The notes beneath the pieces are model-generated. The model had not been told where the DNA came from, ran no database searches, and saw nothing but the letters and a program-made list of their open reading frames with translations. This document shows positions 46,370 to 56,997 of a DNA stretch of 64,000 nucleotides, in pieces (the first letter of the stretch is position 1; the number at the start of each line of letters is the position of its first letter). Source of the DNA: Mycolicibacterium sp. P1-5 (GTDB lineage Bacteria; Actinomycetota; Actinomycetes; Mycobacteriales; Mycobacteriaceae); contig NZ_NPKT01000006.1 in assembly GCF_008329565.1 (NCBI RefSeq), positions 160,180-224,179 on the forward strand, in the 5' to 3' direction. Made by a program: the position numbers and the translations under genes.

Positions 46370-46384
46370 GACTGGACGGCCGTT
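46351..46384. terminator. Hairpin between two convergent genes
   Basis: Arms AACGGCCGCCCAGT and ACTGGACGGCCGTT (one mismatch) enclose the stop codon of the rightward gene. No strong U-tract follows on either strand, so it is at most a mycobacterial tract-less terminator. It lies between convergent ends. Confidence 0.55.
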
Positions 46385-46399
46385 GCGGTAAGAGTTTGT

Positions 46400-46765
46400 T
46401 CAGTTGAACGAGTCGCCGCAGGCGCAGGAGCCGGTGGCGTTCGGGTTGTCGATCGTGAAGCCCTGCTTCTCGATGGTGTCGACGAAGTCGATCGTGGCGC
46501 CCTGGATGTAGGGGGCGCTCATCCGGTCGACAGCCAGCTTGACGCCACCGAATTCGGCGATCAGGTCGCCGTCGAGGCTGCGGTCGTCGAAGAAGAGGTT
46601 GTAGCGCAGACCGGCACAGCCGCCGGGCTGCACGGCGATCCGCAGCGCCAGGTCATCGCGACCTTCCTGGTCCAGCAGCGACTTGGCCTTGACGGCCGCG
46701 GCGTCGGTCAGGCTCGCGCCGTGGGTCTCGGTCTGGGTCGTGGTCGACTGATCGGAAACAGTCAT
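46400..46765 (-). CDS. erpA: A-type iron-sulfur cluster carrier (HesB/IscA/ErpA family)
   Basis: A 121-residue iron-sulfur carrier. The three conserved cysteines are present: Cys50 in PGGCAGLRY and Cys114/Cys116 in GSCACGDSF. SLTDAAAVKAKSLL at the N-terminus is the usual first helix. It would transfer Fe-S clusters to apoproteins; LipA, encoded in the same window, is a plausible client. AAGGGAG precedes the ATG. It is the only A-type carrier seen here and matches Rv2204c. Confidence 0.9.
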   Translation of the reverse strand: MTVSDQSTTTQTETHGASLTDAAAVKAKSLLDQEGRDDLALRIAVQPGGCAGLRYNLFFDDRSLDGDLIAEFGGVKLAVDRMSAPYIQGATIDFVDTIEKQGFTIDNPNATGSCACGDSFN

Positions 46766-46857
46766 TGCGTCTCCCTTGAATGCAGTATGTCTCGGCGGGC
46801 TCCCGGGGGATTACGCCCACTTCATCAACGGTACCTTGTCCGGGCGCTATTCCCGAG

Positions 46858-47913
46858 TCAGCCGACCAGGCCGGCCGCGGTCCGGCCAGCCAGGCCGGTG
46901 AGCTGAGCAGCCGCGTCGTCGATCGCGACCTGCACTGACCCGGCGTAGTCCGAGATGGCGTACGCCGCCGTGATTCCCGCCTCAGCCAGTGTCGCGGGTC
47001 CCAGGCTGACCTGCCCCGCGAGCACGATCACCGGAATCCCGTGGGCACGGGCACCGTCGGCCAGGGCGCTGACCACCTTGCCGTGGAGTGACTGGTCGTC
47101 GAAACGGCCTTCACCGGTGATGATGACATCGGCCGCCGCGATGTCCTCGGCCAGCCCGGTGTGTTCGGCGATGACGGCCGCCCCGGATTCCCGGCGAGCC
47201 CCCAGGGCCAGCAGCGCAGCGCCCAGCCCGCCGGCCGCACCTGCGCCGGGCACCGGACTGACCGTGTGCCCGGCCAGTTCGTCGAGCTTGGCCGCCCACC
47301 CCGTCATCCGCTGCTCGAGGATCTCGACGACGTCGGGGTCCGCGCCCTTCTGCGGGCCGAAGATCCGCGCCGCACCCATCGGGCCCAGCAGCGGGTGCTC
47401 CACGTCGGTGGCGGCGACCAGCTCGACGCCGGCCAGCTTGGCCCTGGCCTGGGTCGGCCCGCCGAGCGCCTCGATCATGCCCCGCCCGCCGTCGGTACAG
47501 CAGCTCCCGCCCAGGCCGACGACGATCGTCTGCGCGCCGGCGTCGAGCGCGGCGCCGATCAGCTCACCCACCCCGCGACTGTGCGCGGCGACCGCGGTGT
47601 CCGGGGTGGGCGGCCCGGGCAGCTGCGCCAGGCCGCAGGCCTGGGCGCACTCGATGTAGGCGGTCGATGTCGCACGGTCGTCCACCCAGTCGGCGTCGAC
47701 CTGGTCGGTCAGCGGACCGGACACCCGGGTGTGACGCACCTCGCCGAGCCGACCTGCCAGCACGCCGACGAAACCGGGGCCGCCGTCGGACTGCGGCGCC
47801 AGGACGAGGTCGTCGGACGGCCGGGCCCGGCACCAACCGGCGGCGATGGACTGGGCAGCTTCGACGGCGGTCAGGCTGTCGCCGTAGCAGTCCGGCGCTA
47901 TCAGCACCCGCAT
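46858..47913 (-). CDS. Glycerate kinase
   Basis: A 351-residue glycerate 2-kinase-type enzyme phosphorylating D-glycerate. It begins [20 protein letters not shown], the family N-terminus, and carries [38 protein letters not shown] and [15 protein letters not shown], the last being the nucleotide-side signature. The ATG at 47913 is only 23 bases from the divergent DUF3043 start, so both messages are probably leaderless. It corresponds to Rv2205c. Confidence 0.88.
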   Translation of the reverse strand: MRVLIAPDCYGDSLTAVEAAQSIAAGWCRARPSDDLVLAPQSDGGPGFVGVLAGRLGEVRHTRVSGPLTDQVDADWVDDRATSTAYIECAQACGLAQLPGPPTPDTAVAAHSRGVGELIGAALDAGAQTIVVGLGGSCCTDGGRGMIEALGGPTQARAKLAGVELVAATDVEHPLLGPMGAARIFGPQKGADPDVVEILEQRMTGWAAKLDELAGHTVSPVPGAGAAGGLGAALLALGARRESGAAVIAEHTGLAEDIAAADVIITGEGRFDDQSLHGKVVSALADGARAHGIPVIVLAGQVSLGPATLAEAGITAAYAISDYAGSVQVAIDDAAAQLTGLAGRTAAGLVG

Positions 47914-47936
47914 TCGTGCAGGGTAACCTGGCGGGC
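47914..47936. promoter_or_regulatory. 23-bp divergent promoter with overlapping -10 elements
   Basis: The whole gap between the two start codons contains GGGTAACCTGG. Read rightward, TAACCT lies eight bases before the GTG of the DUF3043 gene. Read leftward, the same DNA is TTACCC seven bases before the ATG of glycerate kinase. Both fit leaderless transcription from one symmetric -10. Confidence 0.5.
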
Positions 47937-48590
47937 GTGAAGCTGCTGGGCCGCAAGAACGACGAAGGCGCCGCCAAGGCCGACCCGGTCGAGGTGGATG
48001 AGCCTGCCGTCGCGGCGGGCACCACCGCACCCAAGGGCAAGCCCACTCCGAAGCGCAACGCCGCGGCCAAGCGCCGTGGGCCGGTCGCCCCGGCGCCGAT
48101 GACCACGGCGGAGGCACGTAAGCGCCGCAAGCAGATGCGCGCCACGTTGACCAAGGAGGAGCGCCGCGCCGAGAAGGATCAGCGCCGCACGGCATCGAAT
48201 GACCGGCGCGAGCGGATGATGGCCGGCGATGAGGCCTACCTGCTGCCGCGGGACAAGGGGCCGGTGCGCCGCTATGCGCGCGACATCGTCGACGCGCGGC
48301 GCAATGTGCTCGGGCTGTTCATGCCCGCCGCGCTGGGCCTGATCTTCGTGATGCTGGCGGTGCCGCAGATCCAGTTGTTCATCTCGCCGGCGATGCTGGT
48401 GTTGATGGCGGTCATGGCAATCGACGGAATCCTGTTGGGCCGCAAGGTCAACAACGCCGTCAACGCCAAGTTCCCGGACAACGGAGAAGGCGCGTTCAAG
48501 CTCGGGATGTACGCCGCGGGCCGGGCCTCGCAGATCCGCCGCATGCGCGCGCCGCGACCGCAGGTCGAGCGCGGCGCCAAGGTTGTCTGA
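47937..48590 (+). CDS. DUF3043 membrane protein
   Basis: A 217-residue protein of the DUF3043 family. The highly basic cytoplasmic N-terminus (about 1-120) contains Ala/Lys/Arg-rich helices. Two membrane helices follow (about 125-145 and 148-168), then a basic tail. [19 protein letters not shown] just before the helices is the best-conserved part. The GTG at 47937 is probably leaderless. Its last bases overlap the apparent cobU start. Function is unknown; it corresponds to Rv2206. Confidence 0.83.
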   Translation: MKLLGRKNDEGAAKADPVEVDEPAVAAGTTAPKGKPTPKRNAAAKRRGPVAPAPMTTAEARKRRKQMRATLTKEERRAEKDQRRTASNDRRERMMAGDEAYLLPRDKGPVRRYARDIVDARRNVLGLFMPAALGLIFVMLAVPQIQLFISPAMLVLMAVMAIDGILLGRKVNNAVNAKFPDNGEGAFKLGMYAAGRASQIRRMRAPRPQVERGAKVV

Positions 48591-49131
48591 CTCCCTCGAC
48601 GCGGTGCGCACATTGGTGCTCGGCGGGATCAGGTCGGGCAAATCACGTTGGGCCGAGACGGCCGTCGCCGGTGAAGCGACAGTGCGCTACGTCGCGACCG
48701 GTGCGGCCGCCGACGCCGACCCATCCTGGGCGCAACGGGTCGCCGCCCACCGAGAGCGGCGGCCGCGTTCTTGGCGCACCGTCGAAACCGTCGATGTGGC
48801 AGCCGTTTTGCGTGACGATCCGACGATCGCCACCCTGGTCGACGATCTGGGTGGCTGGCTGACCGCGGCGCTGGATCGCCGGGGCTGGGATGACGCTTCG
48901 GTGACGCCCGACGTCGACGAGTTGACGCGTGCCGTCGAGGGGTTCACCGGGCCGCTGGCGCTGGTCAGTCCGGAGGTGGGGCTGACGGTGGTGTCGGCGA
49001 CGGCGGCTGGCAGGCGCTTCACAGACGAGCTCGGCACACTCAACCAACGACTCGCCCAGTGCTGTGAGCAGGTGGTCCTGGTGGTTGCGGGGTTGCCGGT
49101 CTGGGTCAAACCGACGAAAGCGTTGAGCTGA
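48583..49131 (+). CDS. cobU: Adenosylcobinamide kinase/guanylyltransferase CobU
   Basis: Bifunctional enzyme that phosphorylates adenosylcobinamide and converts it to the GDP form in the lower-ligand pathway of cobalamin. The 182-residue protein has the P-loop [15 protein letters not shown] near the N-terminus, [21 protein letters not shown] and the guanylylation-site AHRERRP histidine region, and a C-terminal [18 protein letters not shown] strand. The TTG at 48583 overlaps the DUF3043 stop. The GTG at 48604 (VRTLVLGG) is an alternative. It is coupled to cobT and cobS. In M. tuberculosis cobU lies elsewhere (Rv0254c). Confidence 0.9.
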   Translation: MSDSLDAVRTLVLGGIRSGKSRWAETAVAGEATVRYVATGAAADADPSWAQRVAAHRERRPRSWRTVETVDVAAVLRDDPTIATLVDDLGGWLTAALDRRGWDDASVTPDVDELTRAVEGFTGPLALVSPEVGLTVVSATAAGRRFTDELGTLNQRLAQCCEQVVLVVAGLPVWVKPTKALS

Positions 49132-50180
49132 TGGACTTTCCCGAGGTCTCCCCGCCAGATTCTCGTGCCGCGGCCGCGGCCAAGCGCCGCCAGGACATCC
49201 TGACCAAACCGACGGGCGCACTGGGCCGGCTCGAGGATCTCTCGATCTGGGTCTCGGGCTGCCAAGGACTATGTCCGCCAAGGCAATTCGATCGCGCCCG
49301 GGTCGTGGTGTTCGCCGGCGACCATGGGATCGCGCGCACCGGGGTGTCGGCGTATCCGCCGGAGGTCACCGCGCAGATGGTGGCCAATATCGAGGCCGGC
49401 GGCGCGGCGATCAACGTGCTCTCCGAGATCGCGGGCGCGTCGGTACGGGTCGTCGACATCGCCGTGGACTGCGAGCAGCCGCTGACCGCGGAGATCGGTG
49501 CACACAAGGTTCGCCGCTCCAGCGGCAACATCGCGGTCGAGGACGCGCTGAGTGCCGAGGAGGTCATTGCCGCAGTGGAGGCGGGCCGCCAGCTCGCCGA
49601 CGACGAGGTGGACGCCGGGGCCGATCTGCTGATCGCAGGTGACATGGGCATCGGAAACACCACGGCGGCAACGGCATTGATCGCCACACTGACCGACACC
49701 GAGCCGGTGGCCGTGGTCGGTCGCGGGACCGGTATCGACGACGCCGGCTGGGCCCGCAAAGCGGCGGCAGTGCGCGACGCGATGTTCCGGGCGCGCGGTT
49801 TCCGGTCCGATCCGGTCGGCCTGCTGCGCACCTGTGGCGGCGCCGACCTGGCGGCGATGGCCGGCTTCTGCGCGCAGGCCGCGGTGCGCCGCACTCCCCT
49901 GCTGCTCGACGGTGTGGTGGTGACGGCGGCCGCGCTGGTCGCCGACCGGATGGCGCCCGGTGCACGGGCCTGGTGGCGGGCCGGGCACCGGTCTCCCGAG
50001 CCGGCGCACACCCTGGCTTTGGCCCACCTCGAGCTGGAGCCGATCATCGACCTCGGCCTGCGCCTGGGTGAGGGCACCGGCGCCGCGGTGGCACTACCGG
50101 TGCTGCGGGCGGCCGTCGCGACCCTGGCGTCGATGGCCACCTTCGAGGGCGCCGGCGTCTCCGATCGTGCCGCGGACTGA
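49131..50180 (+). CDS. cobT: Nicotinate-nucleotide--dimethylbenzimidazole phosphoribosyltransferase CobT
   Basis: Activates dimethylbenzimidazole as alpha-ribazole phosphate for cobalamin assembly. The 349-residue protein has [28 protein letters not shown], the [14 protein letters not shown] motif and a C-terminal [14 protein letters not shown] motif with the catalytic glutamate. The ATG shares a base with the cobU stop (TGATG). It is followed after two bases by cobS, so the three genes form one translational unit. Confidence 0.95.
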   Translation: MDFPEVSPPDSRAAAAAKRRQDILTKPTGALGRLEDLSIWVSGCQGLCPPRQFDRARVVVFAGDHGIARTGVSAYPPEVTAQMVANIEAGGAAINVLSEIAGASVRVVDIAVDCEQPLTAEIGAHKVRRSSGNIAVEDALSAEEVIAAVEAGRQLADDEVDAGADLLIAGDMGIGNTTAATALIATLTDTEPVAVVGRGTGIDDAGWARKAAAVRDAMFRARGFRSDPVGLLRTCGGADLAAMAGFCAQAAVRRTPLLLDGVVVTAAALVADRMAPGARAWWRAGHRSPEPAHTLALAHLELEPIIDLGLRLGEGTGAAVALPVLRAAVATLASMATFEGAGVSDRAAD

Positions 50181-50182
50181 CC

Positions 50183-50926
50183 GTGTTCCGTCCGCTGGCA
50201 ACGGCTTTCGCATTCAGCACTGTGTTGCCGCTGAATGCAGGCACGTTCGGCCGGTCGACGATCACGTCGCTGCCCGTGGTAGGCGCGGTGCTGGGCGCGC
50301 TGGCCGCCGCGGTCTTGTGGGCCGGTGACTGGGCTTTCGGCACGCACCACACCCTGTCCGGGCTGCTCGCGGTCGCGGTGCTCCTGCTCGTCACTCGTGG
50401 CCTGCACATCGACGGGCTCTCCGACACCGTCGACGCGCTGGGCTGCTACGGACCGCCCGAGCGCGCGCTGCAGGTGATGCGCGACGGAACGGCAGGCCCG
50501 TTCGGGGTGGCGGCCGTCGTCGTGGTGCTGGCCACCCAGGCGCTGGCGTTCGCCGCGGCGCCAGCAGGCTGGACCGGTGTGCTCGCGGTGGTCACCGCGC
50601 TGGCGACCGGCCGGGTAGCCGCGGTGCTGGCTTGCCGCCGCGGGGTGCCTGCGGCCGGCGGCAGTGCGCTCGGCGCTCAGGTGGCAGGCAGTCAGCTGCT
50701 GGCGGTTGCCCTGGCCTGGGCGGCCCTGATCGCCGGGTTGGCCACGGTAGCAACGCCCCGCATCTGGCAGGGCCCGCTCGTCGTGCTCGCTGCATTGACC
50801 GTGGCCGTGCTGCTGGTGGGCCACTGCGTGCGTCGCTTCGGCGGCGTCACCGGCGACGTGCTGGGTGCGGTGATCGAGCTGACGACCACGCTGACCATCG
50901 TCGGACTGGTGATCCGGGCTAGCTGA
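50183..50926 (+). CDS. cobS: Adenosylcobinamide-GDP ribazoletransferase CobS
   Basis: Membrane enzyme joining adenosylcobinamide-GDP to alpha-ribazole to finish (phospho)cobalamin. The 247-residue protein has about six membrane helices and the conserved [16 protein letters not shown] aspartate motif (about 74-89), plus GPFGVAAVV and [11 protein letters not shown]. The GTG lies two bases after the cobT stop. The 3' end overlaps convergent ilvE by eight bases. No cobalamin riboswitch was seen in front of the cluster. Confidence 0.93.
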   Translation: MFRPLATAFAFSTVLPLNAGTFGRSTITSLPVVGAVLGALAAAVLWAGDWAFGTHHTLSGLLAVAVLLLVTRGLHIDGLSDTVDALGCYGPPERALQVMRDGTAGPFGVAAVVVVLATQALAFAAAPAGWTGVLAVVTALATGRVAAVLACRRGVPAAGGSALGAQVAGSQLLAVALAWAALIAGLATVATPRIWQGPLVVLAALTVAVLLVGHCVRRFGGVTGDVLGAVIELTTTLTIVGLVIRAS

Positions 50927-52022
50927 GCCGGGCCATCCAGCCGTGGGTGTCGGCGAAGGTACCGCGCTGGATGCCGGTGAGCGTGTCGCGCAACGCCATC
51001 GTCACCTCGCCGGGCTCGCCGTCGGCGATCGTGAACTCACCGTCACCGAACTTCACGCGTGAGACCGGGGTGATCACCGCAGCAGTGCCGCACGCGAAGA
51101 CCTCGGTGATCTCCCCCGCGGCCGCACCCTTACGCCATTCCTCGACGTCGATCTTGCGTTCCTCGACGGCGAAACCGGCGTCGCTGGCCAGTTGCAGCAG
51201 CGAATCGCGGGTGATACCGGGCAGCAGTGAACCGGACAGCTCCGGGGTGACCAGCCGCGCCGAGCCGCCGCTGCCGAAGACGAAGAAGAGGTTCATCCCG
51301 CCCATCTCTTCGACGTAGCGGCGTTCGATGGCGTCCAGCCACACCACCTGGTCACACCCCTGCTCGGCGGCCTCGGCCTGCGCCAACAGCGAGGCGGCAT
51401 AGTTGCCGCCGAACTTCGCCGCGCCGGTGCCGCCCGGGCTGGCGCGCACATATTCGGTGGAGAGCCAGACGCTGACCGGCTTGATCCCACCCTTGAAGTA
51501 GGCGCCGGCCGGCGAGGCGATCACCAGGTAGCGGTACTCGGTGGAGGGGCGCACGCCCAGGCCCGGCTCGGTTGCGATCACGAAGGGCCGCAGATACAGC
51601 GACGCCTCGCCGCCGGCAGGCGGCACCCACTGGTTGTCGACGGCGATCAGCTGGCGCAGCGACTCGACGAAGAGCTCCTCGGGCAGCTCGGGAATGGCCA
51701 GCCGGCGTGCCGAGGAGCGCAACCGTCCCGCGTTGGCCTCGGGGCGGAACGACACGATCGAGGAGTCCGCCCACCGGTAGGCCTTGAGTCCTTCGAAGAT
51801 CTCCTGCGCGTAGTGCAGGACAATCGCCGACGGGTCCAGCTCGATCGGGCCGTACGGCACGACGCGGGCGTCGTGCCAACCCAGTTCGTCGGTGTAGAGC
51901 ACCGACACCATGTGGTCGGTGTGGAAGCGCCCGAAGCCCGGATCGGCCAGAATTTGAGCCCGTACCTCGTCGGTCGCCGGATTCGCGCTGCGCTCAACCG
52001 TGAATTCGAGGCGGGTGGTCAT
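50919..52022 (-). CDS. ilvE: Branched-chain amino acid aminotransferase
   Basis: PLP enzyme for the last step of leucine, isoleucine and valine synthesis; it also acts in methionine regeneration in mycobacteria. From the ATG at 52022 it is 367 residues ([15 protein letters not shown]...). Key elements are [14 protein letters not shown], the PLP lysine in [15 protein letters not shown], and [14 protein letters not shown]. The fold type IV arrangement is normal. TACAAT lies seven bases before the ATG, indicating a leaderless transcript. Confidence 0.95.
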   Translation of the reverse strand: MTTRLEFTVERSANPATDEVRAQILADPGFGRFHTDHMVSVLYTDELGWHDARVVPYGPIELDPSAIVLHYAQEIFEGLKAYRWADSSIVSFRPEANAGRLRSSARRLAIPELPEELFVESLRQLIAVDNQWVPPAGGEASLYLRPFVIATEPGLGVRPSTEYRYLVIASPAGAYFKGGIKPVSVWLSTEYVRASPGGTGAAKFGGNYAASLLAQAEAAEQGCDQVVWLDAIERRYVEEMGGMNLFFVFGSGGSARLVTPELSGSLLPGITRDSLLQLASDAGFAVEERKIDVEEWRKGAAAGEITEVFACGTAAVITPVSRVKFGDGEFTIADGEPGEVTMALRDTLTGIQRGTFADTHGWMARLS

Positions 52023-52040
52023 AGGTGAAATTGTAGACCG
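52023..52040 (-). promoter_or_regulatory. Leaderless promoter of ilvE
   Basis: On the minus strand TACAAT (52030-52035) lies seven bases before the ilvE ATG, near the ideal mycobacterial -10 (TANNNT). No Shine-Dalgarno element is present. No clear -35 was found. Confidence 0.6.
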
Positions 52041-52084
52041 GCTCGCTAACCAATTTCCCCGGGTCGCTTCGCTCCTGTCCGCCG

Positions 52085-53188
52085 CTACCGGGTTTTGACC
52101 TCGACGAACGGCGGCTTGACCACTTCGCACTCCAGTGGGCGGCCACGCACGTCGACAGTGACCAGAGCGCCATCGTCGATACCGGCATCGGTGTCGATGA
52201 GGGCAAGGGCGATACCGACTTTGAGTGTCGGTGAGAACGTGCCCGACGTCGTGACACCCACCGGCAGTGCGCCATTGAGGACCGTCAGGTCCGGGCGCAG
52301 CACGCCGCGCCCGGTGGCGCGCAAACCGCGAAGCAGCCGGCGCGGGCCGGCTTCCTTCTCGGCCAGCAGGGCATCGCGGCCGAGGAACGCCTCTTTCTTC
52401 CAGCCGATCGCCCAGCCGGTTCGGGCCTGCAGAGGCGAAATGTCCAGTGACAGCTCGTGACCGTGCAGCGGGTACCCCATCTCGGTGCGCAGGGTGTCGC
52501 GGGCGCCCAGGCCGGCGAGTTGTCCGCCCGCACCCTGCACCTGCGCCACCAGCGCTTCGAACACGACGGGCGCAGATTCCCATGGCGGCAACAGCTCGTA
52601 ACCATGCTCGCCGGTGTATCCGGTGCGGCAGACCCGTACCGGCACACCGGAGTACGTGGCGTCGGCGTAACCCATGTAGTCCATGTCGATGGGCAGTCCC
52701 AGCGCGCCGAGCACGTCCGCCGCACGCGGCCCCTGTACGGCCAGCACCGCATACGAGCGATGCAGATCGGTGATCGAAATACCCTGCGGCGCAGCGGATT
52801 GCAGGGTCTCGACGACTGCTGCGGTGTTGGCGGCATTGGGCACCAGAAAGATCTCGTCATCGCTGACGTAGTAGGCGATCAGGTCGTCGATGACCCCACC
52901 TTCGGGGGTGCAGCACAGGGTGTACTGCGCCTTGCCGGGACCGATCCGGCGCAGGTCGTTGGTCAGTGTGGAGTTGATGAAATCCGCCGCGCCCGGGCCG
53001 ACGACCAGCGCCTTGCCCAGGTGGCTGACGTCGAACAGGCCGACGGCCTCGCGGGTGGCGGTGTGCTCACCGACCGTCCCGGCATACGACACCGGCATCA
53101 GCCAGCCGCCGAACGGCGCGAAGGTGGCGCCCAGCTCGCGGTGCTGGCTGTCGAGGGGCCCGTGCAGGAGTTCGGATGCGTCGGTCAC
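52085..53188 (-). CDS. gcvT: Aminomethyltransferase (glycine cleavage T protein)
   Basis: Tetrahydrofolate-dependent T protein that releases ammonia from the lipoate-bound aminomethyl group. The 367-residue protein starts at a GTG giving [20 protein letters not shown], equivalent to the M. tuberculosis N-terminus. Motifs include [23 protein letters not shown] and [19 protein letters not shown] with the catalytic aspartate. Other gcv genes are not in the window. The start is 40 bases from divergent pepB, leaving no room for a glycine riboswitch. Confidence 0.95.
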   Translation of the reverse strand: MTDASELLHGPLDSQHRELGATFAPFGGWLMPVSYAGTVGEHTATREAVGLFDVSHLGKALVVGPGAADFINSTLTNDLRRIGPGKAQYTLCCTPEGGVIDDLIAYYVSDDEIFLVPNAANTAAVVETLQSAAPQGISITDLHRSYAVLAVQGPRAADVLGALGLPIDMDYMGYADATYSGVPVRVCRTGYTGEHGYELLPPWESAPVVFEALVAQVQGAGGQLAGLGARDTLRTEMGYPLHGHELSLDISPLQARTGWAIGWKKEAFLGRDALLAEKEAGPRRLLRGLRATGRGVLRPDLTVLNGALPVGVTTSGTFSPTLKVGIALALIDTDAGIDDGALVTVDVRGRPLECEVVKPPFVEVKTR

Positions 53189-53228
53189 GGCCAACAACAC
53201 TAACGCCCCGCGGCTACTGTGAATCCTC

Positions 53229-54752
53229 GTGAGCACCGAACCCGGCTACGCCGCCCCCGCAGTCACCGTCGCGACCTCGCTGCCCAAGCGGGCGCAGTCG
53301 GCCGTGCTGATCGTCCCCGTCGTCACCGGCTTGAAGGGGGAAGACGGCGACGGCTCCCCCGCAGTCGTCGGCGGTCCGTTTCTGGACGCCGAGGCCATCG
53401 GCGAGATCGAAGTCGGCCTGCGCGCGCTGGGCGCCAAGGGCGGCGCCGAACAGGTCACCCGGCTGCACGTGCCGTCGCTCGCGGTCGGCAGCGTGTTGGC
53501 GGTCGGGCTCGGCGCCCCACGCGACGAGTGGTCGGCCGACGCGATCCGGCGTGCCGCCGGTGTGGCGGCCCGGTCGCTGTCCGGGGTGGAGACCGTCATC
53601 ACCACGATGACCGAGCTGCACTTGGAGGCCGCGATCGAGGGCCTGATCCTCGGCGGCTACCGGTTCACCGAATTCCGCAGCGCCAAAACCACGCCGAAGG
53701 AGCCCGCGCTGAGCAAGATCATCGCGCTGAGCACCGCGTCCGGCGCCAAGAAGGACGCTGCCCGGGCCGCTGCGATCGCGACGGCCGTGGCCACCGCGCG
53801 CGATTTCGTGAACACCCCGCCCAGCCACCTGTTCCCGGGCGAATTCGCCGACCGCGCCAAGGCTTTGGGGGAAGCCGTCGGCCTCAAGGTCGAGGTGCTC
53901 GACGAAAAAGCGCTCACCAGGGCCGGCTTCGGCGGCATCATCGGCGTTGGCAAGGGCAGCTCGCGCCCGCCACGGTTGGTACGGCTGACCTACCGCGGCG
54001 CCAAGGGCCGCAGCGGCAAGACCGTAGCGCTGGTCGGCAAGGGGATCACCTTCGACACCGGCGGCATCTCGATCAAGCCGGCGGCGTCGATGCACCACAT
54101 GACCTCCGATATGGGCGGTGCCGCGGCGGTGATCGCCACCGTCGTGCTGGCCGCCAAGCAGGGACTGCCGATCGACGTGATCGCCACGGTGCCGATGGCC
54201 GAGAACATGCCGTCGGCCACCGCGCAGCGCCCGGGTGACGTCCTGACCCAGTACGGCGGGATCACAGTCGAGGTGCTCAACACCGACGCCGAGGGCCGGC
54301 TGATCCTGGCCGACGCGATCGTGCGGGCCTGTGAGGACGACCCTGACTACTTGATCGAGACCTCGACGCTGACCGGCGCGCAGACCGTCGCGCTGGGCGG
54401 CCGCACGCCGGGCGTGATGGGCAGCGACGACTTCCGTGACCGGGTCGCCCGGATTTCCCAGGCCGAGGGCGAGAACGCCTGGGCGATGCCGCTGCCCGAC
54501 GAATTGAAGGATGATCTGAAGTCAGCTGTGGCCGATCTGGCCAACGTCAGCGGACAGCGCTTCGCCGGCATGCTCGTCGCAGGCGTCTACCTGCGGGAGT
54601 TCGTCGCCGACGGCGTGCAGTGGGCGCACATCGACGTCGCCGGACCGGCGTACAACACCTCGGGCCCATGGGGTTACACCCCCAAGGGCGGCACCGGGGT
54701 TCCGACGCGGACGATGTTCGCCGTGCTGGAGGACATCTCCGCGAACGGCTAG
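53229..54752 (+). CDS. pepB: Leucyl aminopeptidase (M17 family)
   Basis: Cytosolic dinuclear zinc aminopeptidase of 507 residues. The catalytic domain carries [16 protein letters not shown] (metal-binding Lys and Asp), SDMGGAAAV, and the family signature [13 protein letters not shown] at about 352-364. The N-terminal domain (about 1-170) is less conserved. The GTG lies eight bases after TACTGT, suggesting a leaderless message. In M. tuberculosis an adenylate cyclase gene lies between gcvT and this gene; it is absent here. Confidence 0.94.
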   Translation: MSTEPGYAAPAVTVATSLPKRAQSAVLIVPVVTGLKGEDGDGSPAVVGGPFLDAEAIGEIEVGLRALGAKGGAEQVTRLHVPSLAVGSVLAVGLGAPRDEWSADAIRRAAGVAARSLSGVETVITTMTELHLEAAIEGLILGGYRFTEFRSAKTTPKEPALSKIIALSTASGAKKDAARAAAIATAVATARDFVNTPPSHLFPGEFADRAKALGEAVGLKVEVLDEKALTRAGFGGIIGVGKGSSRPPRLVRLTYRGAKGRSGKTVALVGKGITFDTGGISIKPAASMHHMTSDMGGAAAVIATVVLAAKQGLPIDVIATVPMAENMPSATAQRPGDVLTQYGGITVEVLNTDAEGRLILADAIVRACEDDPDYLIETSTLTGAQTVALGGRTPGVMGSDDFRDRVARISQAEGENAWAMPLPDELKDDLKSAVADLANVSGQRFAGMLVAGVYLREFVADGVQWAHIDVAGPAYNTSGPWGYTPKGGTGVPTRTMFAVLEDISANG

Positions 54753-56497
54753 ACGACGCCCGCCCTGGCGATGCTGCGCATCCCCTGCGGTAGGACCTTC
54801 GACGTCCCGTAGAGCAGATACGCCTCGGGCGTGACCGGCCGGATCGGCTTGTCCTTCTTCACCGAGGAGACAATCGCCTTGGCCACTTTGTCGGGAGCGT
54901 AACCGCGCCGTTGGAACATCGCCTCGAGTTGCGCACGGCGGGTCTTGACGGCGGCACGGTCGCCCGACGGCGCGATCATCGGGGTCACCGAAACGATGTT
55001 GGTGTTGATGATTCCGGGGCAGATCGTGGTCAATCCGATTCCGGCGGAGGATAATTCGGCCCGCAGGCAGTCGGAGAACATGTACACCGCGGCCTTGGAC
55101 GTGCAGTAGGCATTGAGCCCCTTCAGCGGCGAGTAGGCGGCCATCGACGCCACGTTGACGATGTGGCCACCGGTGCCGCGGTCGACGAGGCGGCGGGCAA
55201 AGGCTCGGCAACCGTTGACCACGCCGCCGAGGTTGACGTCGAGTACGCGATCGAATTGTTCTGCGGGAGTGTCCAAGAAGGCTCCGGCGACACCGATGCC
55301 GGCGTTGTTGACGACGATGTCGGGCACACCGTGGGCGGTGCAGACCTCGTCGGCGAACCGCTCCACGGCATCGGCGTCGGAGACATCCAGCACATAGCTG
55401 TGCGCGACGCCGCCGTGCGTTCCGATCTTGGCCGCCGTCTCCTTGAGGCTCGCCTCGTCGATATCGCTGATCACCAGTTCGGCTCCCTCGGCGGCGAACG
55501 CCAGCGCGGTCTCCCGGCCGATGCCACTGCCCGCGCCGGTAACCGATACCAGCGTGTCGCTGAAGTCCTTTCGCGGACGGCCGACCTCGGCCCGCAGTAA
55601 CGCGCGGCTGGCCGGCTTGCCGTCGAGGTGGTCGACCAGTTCGGTCACCGCCGCGGCCAACGCCTGCGGATGGGAGAACGGCGACCAGTGCCCCGCGCGC
55701 AGCTCGCGGCGCCACAGCCGCGGCGCCCAGCGTGGGGTGTCGTCGTAGAGGTAGGGCCGCACGTAGAGATCGTCGAGGTTGACGATCAGCTGCACCGGAA
55801 CATCGACATGCAGGTCGTGCGGGCTGTGGATCAGCGCTGGTAATGCGTTGGCGCGGTATATCTTCGCGCCGTTGGCGGCGTCGGCGGCGAACGTCGCGCC
55901 ATGGTGGACGTGGTCCTTGGGGATGCCGAGGGTGACCCAGGCCTTCAAGACTCCGGCCGCCAGCCGCAGCGCCGCCGGCGCCAGCACCGGAACCGACAGC
56001 GGCAGCGTGTAGGAAAGATGCAGCAGCTGAGCGAGCGCACGGCCGAACAGCTTTGGCCGGTAAGGCCGCTTGAGCCCGTCCCGGATGTAGCGCATCAGGT
56101 GATGCAAGCTCGGGCCCGATACCGAGGTGAACGACGCGACCCGGTCGCCGGCGCCGGGCCGGGCCAGGTACTCCCAGAAGCCGATCGATCCCCAGTCGTG
56201 TCCGAGGACGTGCACCGGCTGACCGGGGCTCAGTTCGGCGACGACGGCGGCGAAGTCATCGGCGAAGTCGGCCATCGTGTACTTCGAGAACGACTTGGGC
56301 CCCGTGGAGGCGCCGGCATTGCGGCTGTCGTAGCGGATGATGCGGAACTTCTCGGCCAGTAGCGGCACCAGGCCGTCCCACAGCACGTGCGAGTCGGGCC
56401 AGCCGTGCACCAGGACGAGGGTCGGTCCGTCGGGGTTGCCTTCTTCGTAGGCCGCCAGCCGGGTGCCGTCGGTGCTGTCGACATAGCGCATGGTCAT
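54749..56497 (-). CDS. ephD: EphD: alpha/beta-hydrolase (epoxide hydrolase-like) fused to a short-chain dehydrogenase
   Basis: A 582-residue two-domain enzyme. The N-terminal alpha/beta-hydrolase (about 1-295) has the HGWPDSH oxyanion motif at 31-37, nucleophile Asp101 in GHDWGS, and [10 protein letters not shown] with the catalytic histidine. The C-terminal SDR domain (about 315-582) has TGAGSGIG for cofactor binding, NNAGIG, and the catalytic YCTSK. M. tuberculosis EphD has been linked to processing of oxygenated or epoxy mycolic acids. The stop overlaps the convergent pepB stop by four bases, and the ATG shares a base with the stop of the small upstream gene. Confidence 0.93.
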   Translation of the reverse strand: MTMRYVDSTDGTRLAAYEEGNPDGPTLVLVHGWPDSHVLWDGLVPLLAEKFRIIRYDSRNAGASTGPKSFSKYTMADFADDFAAVVAELSPGQPVHVLGHDWGSIGFWEYLARPGAGDRVASFTSVSGPSLHHLMRYIRDGLKRPYRPKLFGRALAQLLHLSYTLPLSVPVLAPAALRLAAGVLKAWVTLGIPKDHVHHGATFAADAANGAKIYRANALPALIHSPHDLHVDVPVQLIVNLDDLYVRPYLYDDTPRWAPRLWRRELRAGHWSPFSHPQALAAAVTELVDHLDGKPASRALLRAEVGRPRKDFSDTLVSVTGAGSGIGRETALAFAAEGAELVISDIDEASLKETAAKIGTHGGVAHSYVLDVSDADAVERFADEVCTAHGVPDIVVNNAGIGVAGAFLDTPAEQFDRVLDVNLGGVVNGCRAFARRLVDRGTGGHIVNVASMAAYSPLKGLNAYCTSKAAVYMFSDCLRAELSSAGIGLTTICPGIINTNIVSVTPMIAPSGDRAAVKTRRAQLEAMFQRRGYAPDKVAKAIVSSVKKDKPIRPVTPEAYLLYGTSKVLPQGMRSIARAGVV

Positions 56498-56832
56498 CAG
56501 TTCTCCAGGTCTCGTTGGCGGCGGCGTTCGATCCGCCGTCGAGCGTCATAGTCGCGCATTCGTTGCGGGTACCCGACTTTTTGTACGTCGTAGACGGGAA
56601 TGCCGAGCCCTTCGCCAAGCCGGCGGGCACCGGCGGCACCATCGATTGGGCGGCGGGTCCACTCTCCGTCGTCGGCGACCAGCACGACGGTCAACGGGGT
56701 GACGTTCGTCCTGGGCTCGACGTAGGCCTCCACACCGATGTGCTGCGCGGCCCATTCATACAGATGCCTCCGGTCGGCCGCCACTGGCGATTCAGCCCTG
56801 CGAGCAGACCGGAACGTGTCGAACAGTCCCAA
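56497..56832 (-). CDS. Small conserved protein of unknown function, co-translated with ephD
   Basis: A 111-residue protein with no recognised domain name. The body (RRHLYEWAAQHIGVEAYVEP ... TVVLVADDGEWTRRPI) looks like a compact alpha/beta fold, and the C-terminus is a basic helix with many arginines. The start was set at a TTG giving LGLFDTFRSARRAESP, ten bases after GAGAGGAG. The frame is open further upstream without conserved features, so the start is uncertain. Its stop overlaps the ephD ATG by one base. It is divergent from dlaT. Confidence 0.65.
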   Translation of the reverse strand: MGLFDTFRSARRAESPVAADRRHLYEWAAQHIGVEAYVEPRTNVTPLTVVLVADDGEWTRRPIDGAAGARRLGEGLGIPVYDVQKVGYPQRMRDYDARRRIERRRQRDLEN

Positions 56833-56997
56833 CTCCGACGCACTCCTCTCCGTGGTTCTTTCCCTCGATGGTGCCAGAGAAACCACACGTCGCCCTGAGT
56901 GCATGCCAGGGGTCCGGCAATGACAGGATGGGTACACGACGCTGTGGTATGCCAGAAGTCCGACCCGCACGACTGACCGTTCGAGGGAGTCAACACA

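Noticed and set aside
49106..50824. 572-residue open frame opposite cobT and cobS
   Set aside because: Antisense to the cob genes; composition is Ser/Ala/Arg-rich noise without motifs.
53189..53228. Possible glycine riboswitch before gcvT
   Set aside because: Only 40 bases separate gcvT from the divergent gene, and both starts look leaderless, so there is no room for an aptamer.
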